From assembly GCA_003427395.1 (NCBI GenBank), contig BFEA01000347.1:378179-415544 (forward strand): DNA of 37,366 bases, read 5' to 3'. The position numbers and the translations under genes were made by a program. The notes under the pieces are model-generated. The model was not told the DNA's origin. It made no database searches and saw only the letters and a program-made list of their open reading frames with translations. Below are positions 10,166 through 19,804 of the stretch, piece after piece. Positions within the stretch are counted from its first letter, which is position 1; each line of letters begins with the position of its first letter. Origin of the DNA: Chara braunii (taxonomy: Eukaryota; Streptophyta; Charophyceae; Charales; Characeae).

Positions 10166-10380
10166 TTACCTTTGCATCTCGTTGAAATGTTTGATATGCT
10201 TGTCGTTTTCACAAAATTGACTTTAAGTGTTTGAAAACTTTGAATGTGTTATCGAATTCCAAACAAAGTTATGGTGAGTGCGGTAGTTTGTGGATGGAAA
10301 GTGAATTTCTAACATGCAATGAAATTGACCTGAGTTTAAAATTACGAAAAAAAGAAATGCATGCTGGGCTAGGCTACCAG
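10166..10380. other. Unassigned spacer
   Basis: No gene or clear repeat is seen. Confidence 0.35.
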
Positions 10381-10925
10381 AGTGGCCCGGGGTCACTTGC
10401 CCGGCCGGGCCAAAAAAAAAAAAAAAAAAAAAAAATTAAAAACATATTTTTAAATTTTATTTTTTATTTTAAGATTGGTGAAGAATTTCGATGTGACCCT
10501 GAGGCAAAAGTTGTTCAGTTTATTTTTCTGCATAACATAGTTTTGTTTTGCTTTTTTTGTGCTTTTTTTGTGCTTTTTTTTTTTNTTTTTTTTTTTTTTT
10601 TTTTTTTTTTTTTGTTGGGACTTTCCCTGGTCCTTGCACGGGCTGGCCACCTGGTAAACTTTGGGCATGGATACGGCTGGGCACGGGTGAATGAAAATTG
10701 TTCGCGGGTGCGGGCGGATGCGGGTGGATTAAATCTAGGGGTGGGTGTGGCTGGGTAGGGGTAAGGGTTCCACTGCGGATGCTGGGTGGGCTGGGTACGT
10801 GTACGGAAATATTTAATTATCTTGGGTGGGCTGGGTCAAGGTAAAAAAAAAAAATGGGTGGCACTGGGTGCGGGTAGATATGATATATCAAGGCTTGGAT
10901 TGGGTCGGATGTGGGTGGGATAAAA
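10381..10925 (+). repeat. GC inverted repeat, poly-A, poly-T with N gap, then G-rich repeat
   Basis: GGCCCGGGGTC...GCCCGGCCGGGCC near 10385-10410 is followed by a long A run. A T run containing the N at 10585 extends to about 10613. The phrase TTTCCCTGGTCCTTGCACGG (10622) recurs at 35928, where it again lies next to GGCCGGG and a G-rich stretch. A GGGTGGGCTGGGTACG-type degenerate repeat then runs to about 10920, like the block at 3726. These pieces look like one dispersed G-rich element family. Confidence 0.6.
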
Positions 10926-11039
10926 AATTGGATTTGCGACCTCTGCCTTGGAGGAACACGGAACACACGTGGCAGAGGAGACTGAGAGAGGATTTCCAAG
11001 TCCCCTACCTTCAGTCTAACGTCGTCCTCGTCAACCACT

Positions 11040-11225
11040 CTCAATACAGCCCTCCTCCTCTCGCCCCTCAGGCAATCTCATGGCCCCCCCATGCTACTTC
11101 CCCTGCTCATGCCTCCACACACCTCGGACTACCTCCCCTCTTCCCCCCCCTTCCCCCCCCGCCCCACCCCTCTCCATCTGTGCCGAGTCCCCCCACTCTC
11201 CCCAACCCCCGGGCGCTCTTGGTCT
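11040..11225 (+). repeat. C-rich low-complexity tract
   Basis: Long runs of CCCCTC/CCCCCC would read as proline- and serine-rich peptide in any frame. A similar tract lies at 24985-25220. The two could be relics of a proline-rich LINE ORF1, but no conserved motif confirms this. Confidence 0.6.
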
Positions 11226-11700
11226 GAAGGAACCGCAATTGACACACACCTGATCACAGCCGTCCGACAGGGAGAAGCAGAGGTATGAGAACTGGTCCAC
11301 TGACGGCTGGCACTCAACCACAAGTCCTACAGAACGGGAGCACCAATTGGAGGACCGACGAGACGGAGTGCCCCTCGGATCCTTTGGGCGGCTATGTACA
11401 ACAAAGGACGAGGGGCTAAACATGATCATCCTGTCTGAAAGGAACAGCCCCACAGCAAGTGCACACTGGCCATACTAGCTGAGGTGCTGGTGCAAATGTT
11501 AGTTGCTAAGGATTCTGGAGTCAAGGGACATAATGTCAGGGGCAGATACACCTGACCACAACACCGCTCGGCCCACTGTTCACAAGGTGGGGAAATGACC
11601 AGTCTAGTCATGAATAACACAGGCGGCCCGTCCTCAGGCTGCTAAGGCACGGGCCTGCATCGTCTGGATCAAACTTAGTGCACAGGGTCTGCGTAGACTA
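11226..11700. other. Unassigned stretch
   Basis: No family is recognised. The frames are short and broken. Confidence 0.35.
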
Positions 11701-11718
11701 AACAGGATGTTGGGCCTG

Positions 11719-11755
11719 TTTCCCAGCAAGGGCTGCTCCTCACCATTGCATGAGG
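11719..11755 (+). repeat. Dispersed 37-bp core, diverged copy
   Basis: TTTCCCAGCAAGGGCTGCTC and the following bases match the core seen at 12088, with several substitutions. The flank GGATGTTGGGCCTG also matches the flank of the 12088 copy. Confidence 0.6.
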
Positions 11756-12054
11756 CCGCCCGCAGTCAGCTTGTCGTGTCTGTTCCTACCACCACCTCAA
11801 GTTGTTTCAGGGGCTGAAGAACTGCACATTATCACATGCATTCAAATCCCGTTGGGAGAATGCTGCCAGAAACACAAGGGGGGCTGCAGACACCTGGAAG
11901 TATTCTCGGGAAGATCAGCAGACAATTTCTAGGTGGGGGCTAGGTCAGATGTTAAATAGGAGCGCCACAATAAGAATGAGGCTATATGCAGCTCCGAGGG
12001 ATACTGGGTGCTCCAGAGTAGAATAGAACAATTACTATAGCCTCAACATTGACC

Positions 12055-12215
12055 TGCATTGTTGTATTAAAAGGATGTTGGACCTGGTTTCCAGCAGGTG
12101 TCACTCCCCACCAATAGATGGAGCAGCTCAACAGTCAAAGCCTCAATTATGGTGGTTCTCTTACAATTGCCGGGATATTGGCCTTGCAAAAGGGCTTTTG
12201 TTATTAAAAAAAAAT
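12055..12215 (+). mobile_element. SINE-like element type A, copy 1
   Basis: The conserved core at 12088-12124 (TTTCCAGCAGGTGTCACTCC and onward to ATGGAGC) is followed by AAAGCCTCAATTATGGTGG, TTCTCTTACAATTGCCGGGA, a CTTGCAAAAGGG block and an A tract near 12207-12215. The same order recurs at 32515-32665 on the plus strand and at 24435-24560 on the minus strand. The A-rich end and lack of coding point to a short retroposed element. No RNA polymerase III boxes were identified. Confidence 0.7.
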
Positions 12216-12429
12216 GGGGAGGGAGGGGGGAAGAGTTCAAAACACAGAGGGTTCTCAGTACTCTCGGTCAGAGCAAACTACCATAGAAGAAATGTGCACT
12301 TAGTTGAGTAGAGTCCGGGTATACCGAGTCATGGATGAATCCAATGTCTTCCATGGTTGGGTGGGGTGACATGTCTCTCACAGGGCTTCACTTTTATCCC
12401 AATCACTTTATCTATTGGTGAAGTGATCC

Positions 12430-12490
12430 ACCTCTTCAGTGGCAGATCAAAGGTTCGATTCCTAGTGAGTTGATCTTGGACTCGTGTATG
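12430..12490 (+). mobile_element. tRNA-like (SINE head) fragment
   Basis: GGTTCGATTCC at 12452-12462 fits the RNA polymerase III B-box consensus exactly. It is preceded by a tRNA-like stretch with TTGGTGAAGTG as a weak A-box candidate. There is no full cloverleaf, so it is better read as a tRNA-derived SINE remnant than as a functional tRNA gene. Confidence 0.4.
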
Positions 12491-12557
12491 TTACAAAAGT
12501 ACCATAGAATGGCACTAGAGGCCAGTCGATGTTTGGCTTGGAGTAAAATTTGAGTTG

Positions 12558-13071
12558 ATGGACAGGCGTTGCCTATGTGGCTCCTACGTGCTAGACACAC
12601 AGAGGCATGCTGACCACGATCGTATACGTATATCGTATACGCAATGCTGGTCCAGCCCCTGTCTACAAATAGGACATGTTGTGTCGTAAGGGGCCATCCC
12701 CAAAGACTGGTCCAGGTGTGCGTTTCGGCACTAAATGACACTAGGAAGACCGATGTCAATGGCTACGTGGCCCCTGCATGCTAGGAACACACAGGCATGC
12801 TGACGGCGAGCGTACAGGCCTTGCTGGTCCAACCCGTCTATGTCAATGGCTACGTGGCCCCTGCATGCTAGGAACACACAGGCATGCTGCTGTCTCTTAT
12901 ACACATCTAGATGTGTATAAGAGGCCATCCCCAAAGACTGGTCCAGGTGTGCGTTTCGGCACTAAATGACACTAGGAAGACCGATGTCAATGGCTACGTG
13001 GCCCCTGCATGCTAGGAACACACAGGCATGCTGACGGCGAGCGTACAGGCCTTGCTGGTCCAACCCGTCTA
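12558..13071 (+). repeat. Repeated block, part of it an assembly duplication
   Basis: Positions 12693-12840 are identical to 12924-13071 (148 bp). The 49 bp at 12841-12889 are identical to 12754-12802 and 12985-13033. The adapter remnant lies exactly between the duplicate blocks, so this duplication is almost certainly artefactual. An older, diverged related unit (GGCATGCTGACCACGATCG and the TACAAATAGGACATG end) lies at about 12575-12680 and looks real. Confidence 0.9.
12890..12923. other. Nextera mate-pair junction adapter, trimmed (artefact)
   Basis: CTGTCTCTTATACACATCT at 12890-12908 is followed by AGATGTGTATAAGAG at 12909-12923. The last four adapter bases are missing. Peptides read across it contain YTHLDVYKRQ, a known signature of Nextera adapter in translated databases. 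Confidence 0.97.
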
Positions 13072-13400
13072 CAAATAGGACATGCCATGTTAGGGTGTCG
13101 TAGATAGTACGATGTTGACTGTCACCATGCAAATGAAAACAAAAACATGCATGGGTTTTGCCTTCATAATCCTCATGACACAAAGCATGTCAGCCACATA
13201 CTAGTCGAATCTTCGGTGCGCCATCACAGTGTGGCATCAAGCACGTTTCTTCGGTTTCTGCATCCAATGTTCCCTCTCTACGGGCAGACAATAATGGGGT
13301 CTGAGGTATGGGTGCTTACCGGTTGCAAGATCTGGTTTGGAACAGCTTCTGCAACAGCTCACCCTGGAGGAAATGAAAACTTTCAGTACAGCGGGACAAA
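13072..13400. other. Unassigned spacer before the hairpin array
   Basis: No gene is recognised, and the one 86-codon open frame here shows no family motif. Confidence 0.4.
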
Positions 13401-13404
13401 GGCA

Positions 13405-14510
13405 TAAGACTGAGAGTACCTCTAAGTTGGGGCGGCTTAGTCATAAGCTGTGAACTTAATGGTCAACCAAAGTATAAAATTTGATACATATATTATATGA
13501 ACTTATATTATCTGGCAGACCGGGCACCCTAAGTTGGGAAAGTCAGTCAGTAAGTCAGGTAGAATAAAAAGAGAAGAGAGACAAATGAAGAATATAAAGT
13601 GAAGGTAACTCGGACAGACTGAGCGTACCCTTAAGTTATGGCGGTTAAGTCTTATGCTCGTGATAGCACAAAAGGGGCAAAGAGTTAGTATAAATCTTCT
13701 TTTACCCTTAAGTTATGGCGGTTAAGTCCTATGCTCGTGATAACACAAAAGGGGTAAAGAGTTAGTATAAATCTTCTTTTATTTTATCTTTTAAACATAA
13801 GACAGGGTTGGATGTCTCCCTAAGTTGGGTAGGTCTGACTATCTGCCTAAGAAGAAAATAAATTATAAAGTTTGTGCAAAGTATTGTTTGAACTGTTGTT
13901 ACGGAGTTTAAGCGTACCCCTAAGTTGGGGTGGCTTAGTCATACGTCGTCTGTAACTTGTTTAGGCAGTTCAGGCGTACCCTTAAGTTAGGGCGGTCTGA
14001 TCGTATTGCCTTATGTAACTTAAATTGTTTAGGCTAACTAGGCGTACCCCTAAGTTGGGGCGGCCTAACGATATACCCTTGTCGTTGATGTTATGTAGGT
14101 TGGTCGTACCCTTTAGTTAGGGTGGTCCGACCATTCGTCGTTTGTGTTTGTTTAGGCAAGTTAGGCATACCCCTAAGTTGGGGCAGTCTAATCCTATACC
14201 CTACATAAACTTCGTTTAAGGATGACTAGGCATACCCCTAAGTTGGGGCAGTCTAGTCTTATGCTTCATGTCGTCAGTTACGCAGAAGTCGGGCGGACCC
14301 CTAAGTTGGGGAGGTTTGTCAGTGGTAATATGCTTTATGTTCATAGTTTATGTTGGGTCAGGCATACCCCTAAGTTGGGCAGTCTGGACATATGTTTCAG
14401 TCATGTAAGTTTGGGCATACCCCTAAGTTAGGGCAGTCTAGTTGTGCGTATCCTAGTCACTTGCTTAGGCAGGTCAGGCATACCCTTAAGTTGGGGCGGT
14501 CTCATCTTAT
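13405..14510 (+). repeat. Array of about 15 hairpins with TAAGTT loops
   Basis: The core (R)TACCCCTAAGTTGGGGC(R)G recurs with its loop at 13423, 13530, 13632, 13709, 13821, 13921, 13983, 14051, 14113, 14174, 14239, 14302, 14371, 14424 and 14487. Spacing is 77-112 bp for the first five and 53-69 bp after that. Each core is an inverted repeat: an inner C4/G4 stem closing a 6-base TAAGTT loop, a small internal loop (RTA opposite CR), and an outer stem of 5-8 bp. The outer stems differ in sequence but mostly stay paired, for example TAAGC/GCTTA, GGTCG/CGACC and GACTAGGC/GTCTAGTC. Inner stems also change in pairs (CCCT/AGGG at 13983 and 14113). No long frame spans the array, so it is non-coding repeat DNA or structured RNA of unknown role. 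Confidence 0.9.
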
Positions 14511-15370
14511 GCCATAGGAAAGAGGGTTATAAAGAGGTAAAAAAATTGAGAGATTAACGAACTACTTGGATCAAATTGATGTGAGGCTGAGAGAGATGTT
14601 TGTTTATTCATGTTTGTGAACACTCGTTTTGGGCATTTTTTGATAATTTAGTTGCGGTAGATGCTCGTTGAGTGCTGGAGTCATAGGTAGGTGAGATGGA
14701 TGATGGGAGGGAAGCTTGGGATGTAGTAGGACTGAACCTACTAAAAGTTAGGACTAGTGGTAGCTCATGATACCATCTTCAAAGGAGGATCGTGTAAACT
14801 ATCTCCAGTTCTAACTATCAAGTAAGCGTCAGGATTTAGTCCCAAGTACAGTTGTACTTTCTTTTTGCATTTTCAGCTTTGTATAAATCTTGGTAGCGTC
14901 TTGTTCCTGCGGGGAACACTGCCGAAATTTTCACAAATCTGAAAATAGTTAGTCATTTTTTTGCTCCTAAAAATTCTGAAAAGACACTTTTCCTACGGGA
15001 AGCGCTGTTGAAATTTTGCAGAATTTTGAGAGTTAGATTATTTCTCAACTAGGAGAAGCTTGACAAATCTCTCTATCTAGGGAAGATGTTGCCAAAGTTT
15101 CTAGTAACTTGATAGCAATCAGTGGAAGGTAGAAAAAAAACTCAGTAGAGGAGCTAGGCTACGAGAAGCATGTTCTCTATTTGACTCAAACGAAGTAGCG
15201 ACTCTCTTTGGCATATACAGTGATGCATGTTTACGCATTCGATTGGAGCATTGATTCGTTCAACCTCTATTGATAACAGGTCAGTTTACTACACAACTTC
15301 CCTGCTTCTGCATCTCAACCTAAGGTCTTGGCTGTTGTGAGTTTATTTTTTTTTTTCTTGGGGTTTTCAC
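14511..15370. other. Gene-free stretch with degenerate direct repeats
   Basis: Three imperfect units of about 80-90 bp can be aligned. They start at GTTCCTGCGGGGAACACTGC (14913), TTTCCTACGGGAAGCGCTG (14988) and CTATCTAGGGAAGATGTTGC (15073), each followed by a GAAATTTT-like run. The first contains a small inverted repeat, GTTCC/GGAAC. Nothing else is recognised. Confidence 0.55.
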
Positions 15371-16078
15371 CCAGACTTCTTTTCAAGTGGCAATTTTTAA
15401 AGACTGAGTACCTTTAGTTGAGGGTTGGTGGAAATTGGTTAGGGCTTGTATGCATAAGGCAGGATGTGAACCACAAAAACGCAGTAAGTTGACTCCCTTA
15501 GTGTGTGTGATGTTGTTGTTTGAACTTTGTGTGATCGCATGTATGCGTATAAGATCTTTGGATTGAGTTTAATGATAGTTTGCATATTGTTCGAATGTTG
15601 ATGGATAAGCCACACTACTATTGTGAGAGTGATCGTCTGAAACCACATAAACTTCTGCTTGAACGACCTCTGCTTAGCATAATTATAATGAGAAACCTAC
15701 AGTGGTCGTGAAAAGTGATAGCCTCCAGACTTATTTTCAAGTGGCCATTTTTAAAGACCGAGTACCTTTATTTGAGGGTTGGTGGAAATTGGTTGGGGCT
15801 TGTATGCATAAGGCAGGATGTGAACCGCAAAAACGCAATAAGTTGACTCCCTTGGTGCGTATGATGTTGTTGTTTAAACTTTGTGTGATCGCATGTATGC
15901 GTATAAGATCTTCGGATTGAGTTTAATGATAGTTTGAATATTGTTCGAATGTTGATGGACAAGCCACACTACTATTGTGAGAGTGATCGTCTGAAACCAC
16001 ACAAACTTCTGCTTGAACTACCTCTGCTTAGCATAATTATAATGAGAAACCTACAGTGGTTGTGAAAAGTGATAGCCT
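15371..16078 (+). repeat. 354-bp tandem duplication
   Basis: Copy 1 (15371-15724) and copy 2 (15725-16078) both start CCAGACTT and end GTGATAGCCTC, with only scattered substitutions along the whole length. No coding capacity is preserved. This may be a satellite dimer or duplicated sequence within a larger element. Confidence 0.95.
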
Positions 16079-16370
16079 CATATTTCATAACCCCTCATAT
16101 ACGTATATGTATACAATCTCATTTACATATACATATATATACAATATTCGTACGGTCTGCTGTGACCGCATGCGGGAGTTAAACAAACTACGTCTGAGAG
16201 AAAATAAAAATTTACGTTTACCTTTTAATTTTTAAAGTTATTATGGTTGGACGTTGTAGTCTACGGCACCCGTCGAAGTCAAACCCCTTGATTTTTCTCC
16301 AGGCCCTGGATGATGGAGCTAGCCTCCTAGGCCACGAGAGTTGATTGCCACCACAGGTCGGAACCTCTGT
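16079..16370. other. AT-rich stretch and spacer
   Basis: TATACGTATATGTATAC-type alternating sequence occupies about 16092-16145. No gene is seen in the remainder. Confidence 0.5.
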
Positions 16371-16540
16371 ACCACCCACTCTCTGCATGGTGCAGAGGAG
16401 GGTGTGGTGATCAACCGCCTTGGCGGTTATCTAGCATCGAGAGATTAACCCTTCAAGGCGCGTGTCAACCGACTTTTTAGTGTCGAAATGTGATCCCCAA
16501 GACTATCGAGGGTCGCGTGATTATGGGTACTATATAGTAC
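16371..16540 (+). repeat. Cluster of strong hairpins
   Basis: Three inverted repeats lie close together. At 16371-16408 the arms ACCACCCACTCTCTGCA and TGCAGAGGAGGGTGTGGT pair almost fully around a TGG loop. At 16413-16428 AACCGCC pairs perfectly with GGCGGTT around two bases. At 16527-16540 GTACTATATAGTAC is a perfect palindrome. The function is not known. Confidence 0.7.
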
Positions 16541-16834
16541 TCCATCGATACGACTGCGTGCATATACTTGCATTGTTAGTCGATATGAGAAAGCCCTAGC
16601 GTCCGCCCGGTTTTATCTTGAGTCCCGCACAAGACGCCTAACCGATTTTCGTGTTAAAAGGTTATGGGTTGGATACTGAAGGGACTAGGAGAGTTTTGTT
16701 TTTATGTGTATTTTAATTTTTGTGTGGTGTAGCGTGTGGTGAGTGGAATGCGTCTTAGTCGACCGACAACGAGTCGTGCTCGGGACCTCAGCCCCCCAAT
16801 GCGTTGATTCACATGTGGGTCCGATTGAGGCGGG

Positions 16835-16945
16835 GATGCGCCCACCCAAGGGATGGTGACAGCTCCCACGGGTGGAGGTAAGTTGTGCCTCGCGTGACTC
16901 TATCCTGTCATAGGGGTTCACGAGAGGTACGGTTGGCGCACTTGG
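16835..16945 (+). repeat. Conserved 110-bp module, copy 1
   Basis: It shares an ordered set of words with 31671-31870: GATGCGCCC/GATACGCCC, a GGTGACAGC/GGCGATAGC block, CTATCCTGTC(A/G)TAGGGG and GTTGGCGCAC. The shared TTGGCGCAC (16933 here) is reminiscent of an LTR-element primer-binding site beginning TGGCGC. No LTR with TG...CA ends could be shown, so the retroelement reading is inference. Confidence 0.6.
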
Positions 16946-17160
16946 TCGAAGCGACAAACCGCGCTCTACGATGCAGTCTTGCAAAATCCTGTGTGACGCG
17001 GCCGGGAGGGTCCCCCTACAGGACCGATGCGCTCAACAACGCCCCACTGCGCGTCCAGCTTTTCCGAACTGTCAGTGGTGCAATTTTTTTCTTTTTTGGA
17101 TGGTTGTGCCAACTATTATGGTCTTGTAGACCAAGCCTCCGATATTTGCGTAGGCCATGA
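16946..17160. other. Unassigned stretch after the module
   Basis: GATGCGCTCAACAACG near 17025 resembles GATGCGCTCGACACCG near 32010, so homology with the second module region seems to continue weakly. No protein family is recognised. Confidence 0.4.
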
Positions 17161-18700
17161 GTTTCATTTTCAGCAATGTTGAGGCCGTGTACTCACGGTT
17201 TAATACTCAATACATTTATATTCTCAATGACATAGTACACAATATCAATACGGGACATATCCAAACACTTTATAAAAGCGCCAAAAAAAACGTATGTGCC
17301 TATTTATGAGTTGGAGATCCATCTAAAACCAACTTCATCACAAAGGTAGCTTGGAAATACATAATACACCTGACAAGCAAAGAAGCCCAAGTCTCATAGA
17401 TCCAACCATACAATATAAAGCACTACAAACAAGATGGATAGCTTCACTATTGCTTAACAAATACTTCCCTTAGCATGACATGTCCTTGTATTGACTTCGT
17501 AATTAAGTTCCTTCAAAGTTGATTCTAAAATAGAGGATTATCATTGCTTAATGAATATACACTGATCCCACGAACAAACAACAACAAAGCAAGGAAGCAT
17601 TAACAAACCACTAAGGAGCCTCCTGATACTCATCAATATTTGGAGAGAGGTTTTCCAAAAGAAAGTTAGAAAGTCAAACACAAAAGAAAAAAATGCTTAG
17701 ACTATCATTTTTCGGCAACCCAATCCTACCAAATAACAATAACAAACCATGGACACAAGAGAGCAAAGACAAATATTTGAGAGAATGGAAAAAAAAAATA
17801 AAAAAAAATCAAACATTTATGGAATGAAAACGAGCAAGATGAAAACTAACAATAGATATCAGAAATTGACTAAAAGAATGTCATAAGTTAAAAATACCTT
17901 TGAGGAGATATTAAGAAGCATTCCCCTATAATGGAGAACAAAGTGAGAAATTAAATGAGAATCAAGGTATTAGCCAAGTGATAGGTGTCATGTACATCCC
18001 TCACTGTCCCTCAAATACGTCAAACACATAACTAAGTTGAACTAACTAACAATTTATAGTTTACTTCAAAATTAATGAACTATGAGACGAATATGAAAGA
18101 ATAACAAAAATGGAAAATGAAAGCAAGAGTACCATAGGATTTGTAATTACGAATATAGGAAATTCATAACTTCGAAGCAAAAGGAGAAGCAGACTAATAC
18201 CAAGAGAAACTACATACCTATGTTATCAAACGTACAAGTATCTGACCTTTGCGTATGAAAAGTATATATATTATTCGTACGAGACTCTATATGTGGTCAT
18301 GTATGCTTTGCATGACAACGTAAAATAAAAAAATAATAAAAATAACCTAAGAAAAAAAAAATGATATTATGTAGTAATATGCACCATAGCAAAAAAACAA
18401 TGTTTGGTTATGTGTCTCTTATATATTTTTATTAACTCCCCCTTCCCTAGTTGGGATGACGGGTGGCGTTCGACAACTTTTATTGGTGATGGTGTTTTTC
18501 GAAAGGTTGCTGATCACGGGAATCTTTTGCGGTGTCCATATGTATTATGTGGTATGGTTTCATTGCTGCCTAAGTAGCGGTTCTATAAAGGGTAAAAGAT
18601 AAGAAGAGGCAACAACAACAATTTGTGCGCAAGCGTGTGTGTACGTGTGTGAATATGATTGATTGGTTGGTTGATTAATCGATTGATTCACACACAAACA
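17161..18700. other. AT-rich region without genes
   Basis: About 1.5 kb of A-rich sequence with stops in every frame. I see no RNA gene, inverted repeat or recognisable mobile element. The composition differs clearly from the GC-richer LINE regions on either side. Confidence 0.55.
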
Positions 18701-18798
18701 TACACACACATGTGTTGATGCGAGGAAAGTTGACCTCTTTTCTTATTAGTACCGCTAACTCTGGGCGATGTGGTGAGTCACAATCCATCAGTCAGATG

Positions 18799-18860
18799 CA
18801 TCCTAGGCAGGATGTCGAGGTTCAATCTCCTGATGAGTCGATGAAGGTTCGACAAAACGC
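18799..18860 (+). ncRNA. Degraded hammerhead ribozyme
   Basis: It is aligned position by position with the complete ribozyme at 27753-27805 (minus). GTC occupies the cleavage-site position (18814-18816). Stem I is GAGGT/ATCTC (18817-18821 with 18825-18829). The core CTGATGAG is at 18830-18837, and stem II is TCGA/TCGA (18838-18841 with 18849-18852). The GAAA box reads AAAA at 18854-18857, so the conserved G12 is lost. The 3' strand of stem III has run into a CA repeat. It is expected to be inactive. Upstream, CATCCT/AGGATG (18799-18814) forms a hairpin comparable to the one next to the complete copy. Confidence 0.72.
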
Positions 18861-18874
18861 ACACACACACATAT

Positions 18875-18875
<1 letters not shown>

Positions 18876-18942
<67 letters not shown>
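18876..18942 (+). repeat. CA microsatellite
   Basis: About 33 CA repeats with a shorter tract just before, starting at 18860. It directly follows the degraded ribozyme. Confidence 0.95.
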
Positions 18943-18945
<3 letters not shown>

Positions 18946-19065
18946 CTTGCAATTGCACGAGTTTTTTCATCTTCGATCTATTTATTTGGATCACTAAAGG
19001 AAAGAGCAAGTGCAAGTGATTCAATGAATCAATCATAAAAAAAAAAGTGTACAAACGTGTGTTCG

Positions 19066-19290
19066 TGTCCACCACCCTCCTTGCCTCCCTCCCTCCTCCT
19101 TCCCCCCGCCTCCCTCCCTCCTGGCTTCCCCCTAGTTCTCCCCTCCTCCGACATGCCCTCTGCACGAACCCCTTTGCCCACCCTTTTCTTTTTTGTTTCT
19201 TTTACCCCTTATCAATCGATCAATCAATTGCCAATCTCTCGATCGATTGCTCGCTCCCTCCCTCCCTTCCTGCCTCCCTCCCTTTGTTCG
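19066..19290 (+). repeat. CCTCCCT pyrimidine-rich tracts
   Basis: Two runs of CCTCCCTCC-type sequence (about 19072-19150 and 19252-19284) flank a stretch with ATCGATCAATC words. This is low complexity without coding value. Confidence 0.75.
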
Positions 19291-19800
19291 TCCGTCTGTG
19301 TGTCTGTGTAAACGAATTGCTAGATGCGCACAACAATGATAACCACCGACTAGGACAATCACCTCTTTGAAAAATGTGCATACAAGACATAGTTGAATCA
19401 CTAATTCATTACTTAATACATTATTGCACCCAAACAAACACCCAAACAACTAAAATATGCGAAAAAGTCAATAAAGCATGGTCAACATAACTAGTTCTCA
19501 AACTTCCCCTCACGAGTTAATTACAAACTTTCAGCAAGGAACGGTGATGAAAGCCTAATAAACGAAGAACAAATTATGTCAAATTTGATAAGGAGCATCT
19601 ATGTGTGTCGTATGAAGATCACTTGAAGATATAGAGAAACATGAGGCAATGAGGTAATCGAAAAACATGAACAAAGGGTCATGAGAAACTGAAGGACGAT
19701 ATATTTGTTGGGCAGGTTGCGTGTTTTGATAACATCATGGAGCGGGGGCATCATGCAATAGGGGGTAGGTTCGATAAGTTCGTGGTGGCCCATTTTGTGA
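19291..19800. other. Region without a recognisable gene
   Basis: AT-rich sequence with no supported feature. Confidence 0.4.
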
Positions 19801-19804
19801 TTGT

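Noticed and set aside
12088-12124. Resemblance of CCAGCAGGTGTCGCT to the animal CTCF motif
   Set aside because: The similarity covers only part of the motif, CTCF is an animal protein, and the copies sit in mobile elements; the match is likely chance.
12731-12969. Open frames containing YTHLDVYKRQ on both strands
   Set aside because: These residues come from the adapter at 12890-12923; the frames are not genes.
13405-14510. CRISPR-like array (regular short repeats with spacers)
   Set aside because: The repeats are diverged, the spacers are partly alike, the repeat is a hairpin with changing arms, and the window is eukaryotic with LINE and hAT relics.
13405-16945. Complete LTR retrotransposon
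   Set aside because: A primer-site-like TTGGCGCAC is present, but no TG...CA ends, no matching second repeat and no gag/pol could be found in the window.
18421-18440. TGTGTCTCTTATATATTTTT as a third adapter remnant
   Set aside because: It matches the mosaic end for only about ten bases and then runs into AT-rich sequence.
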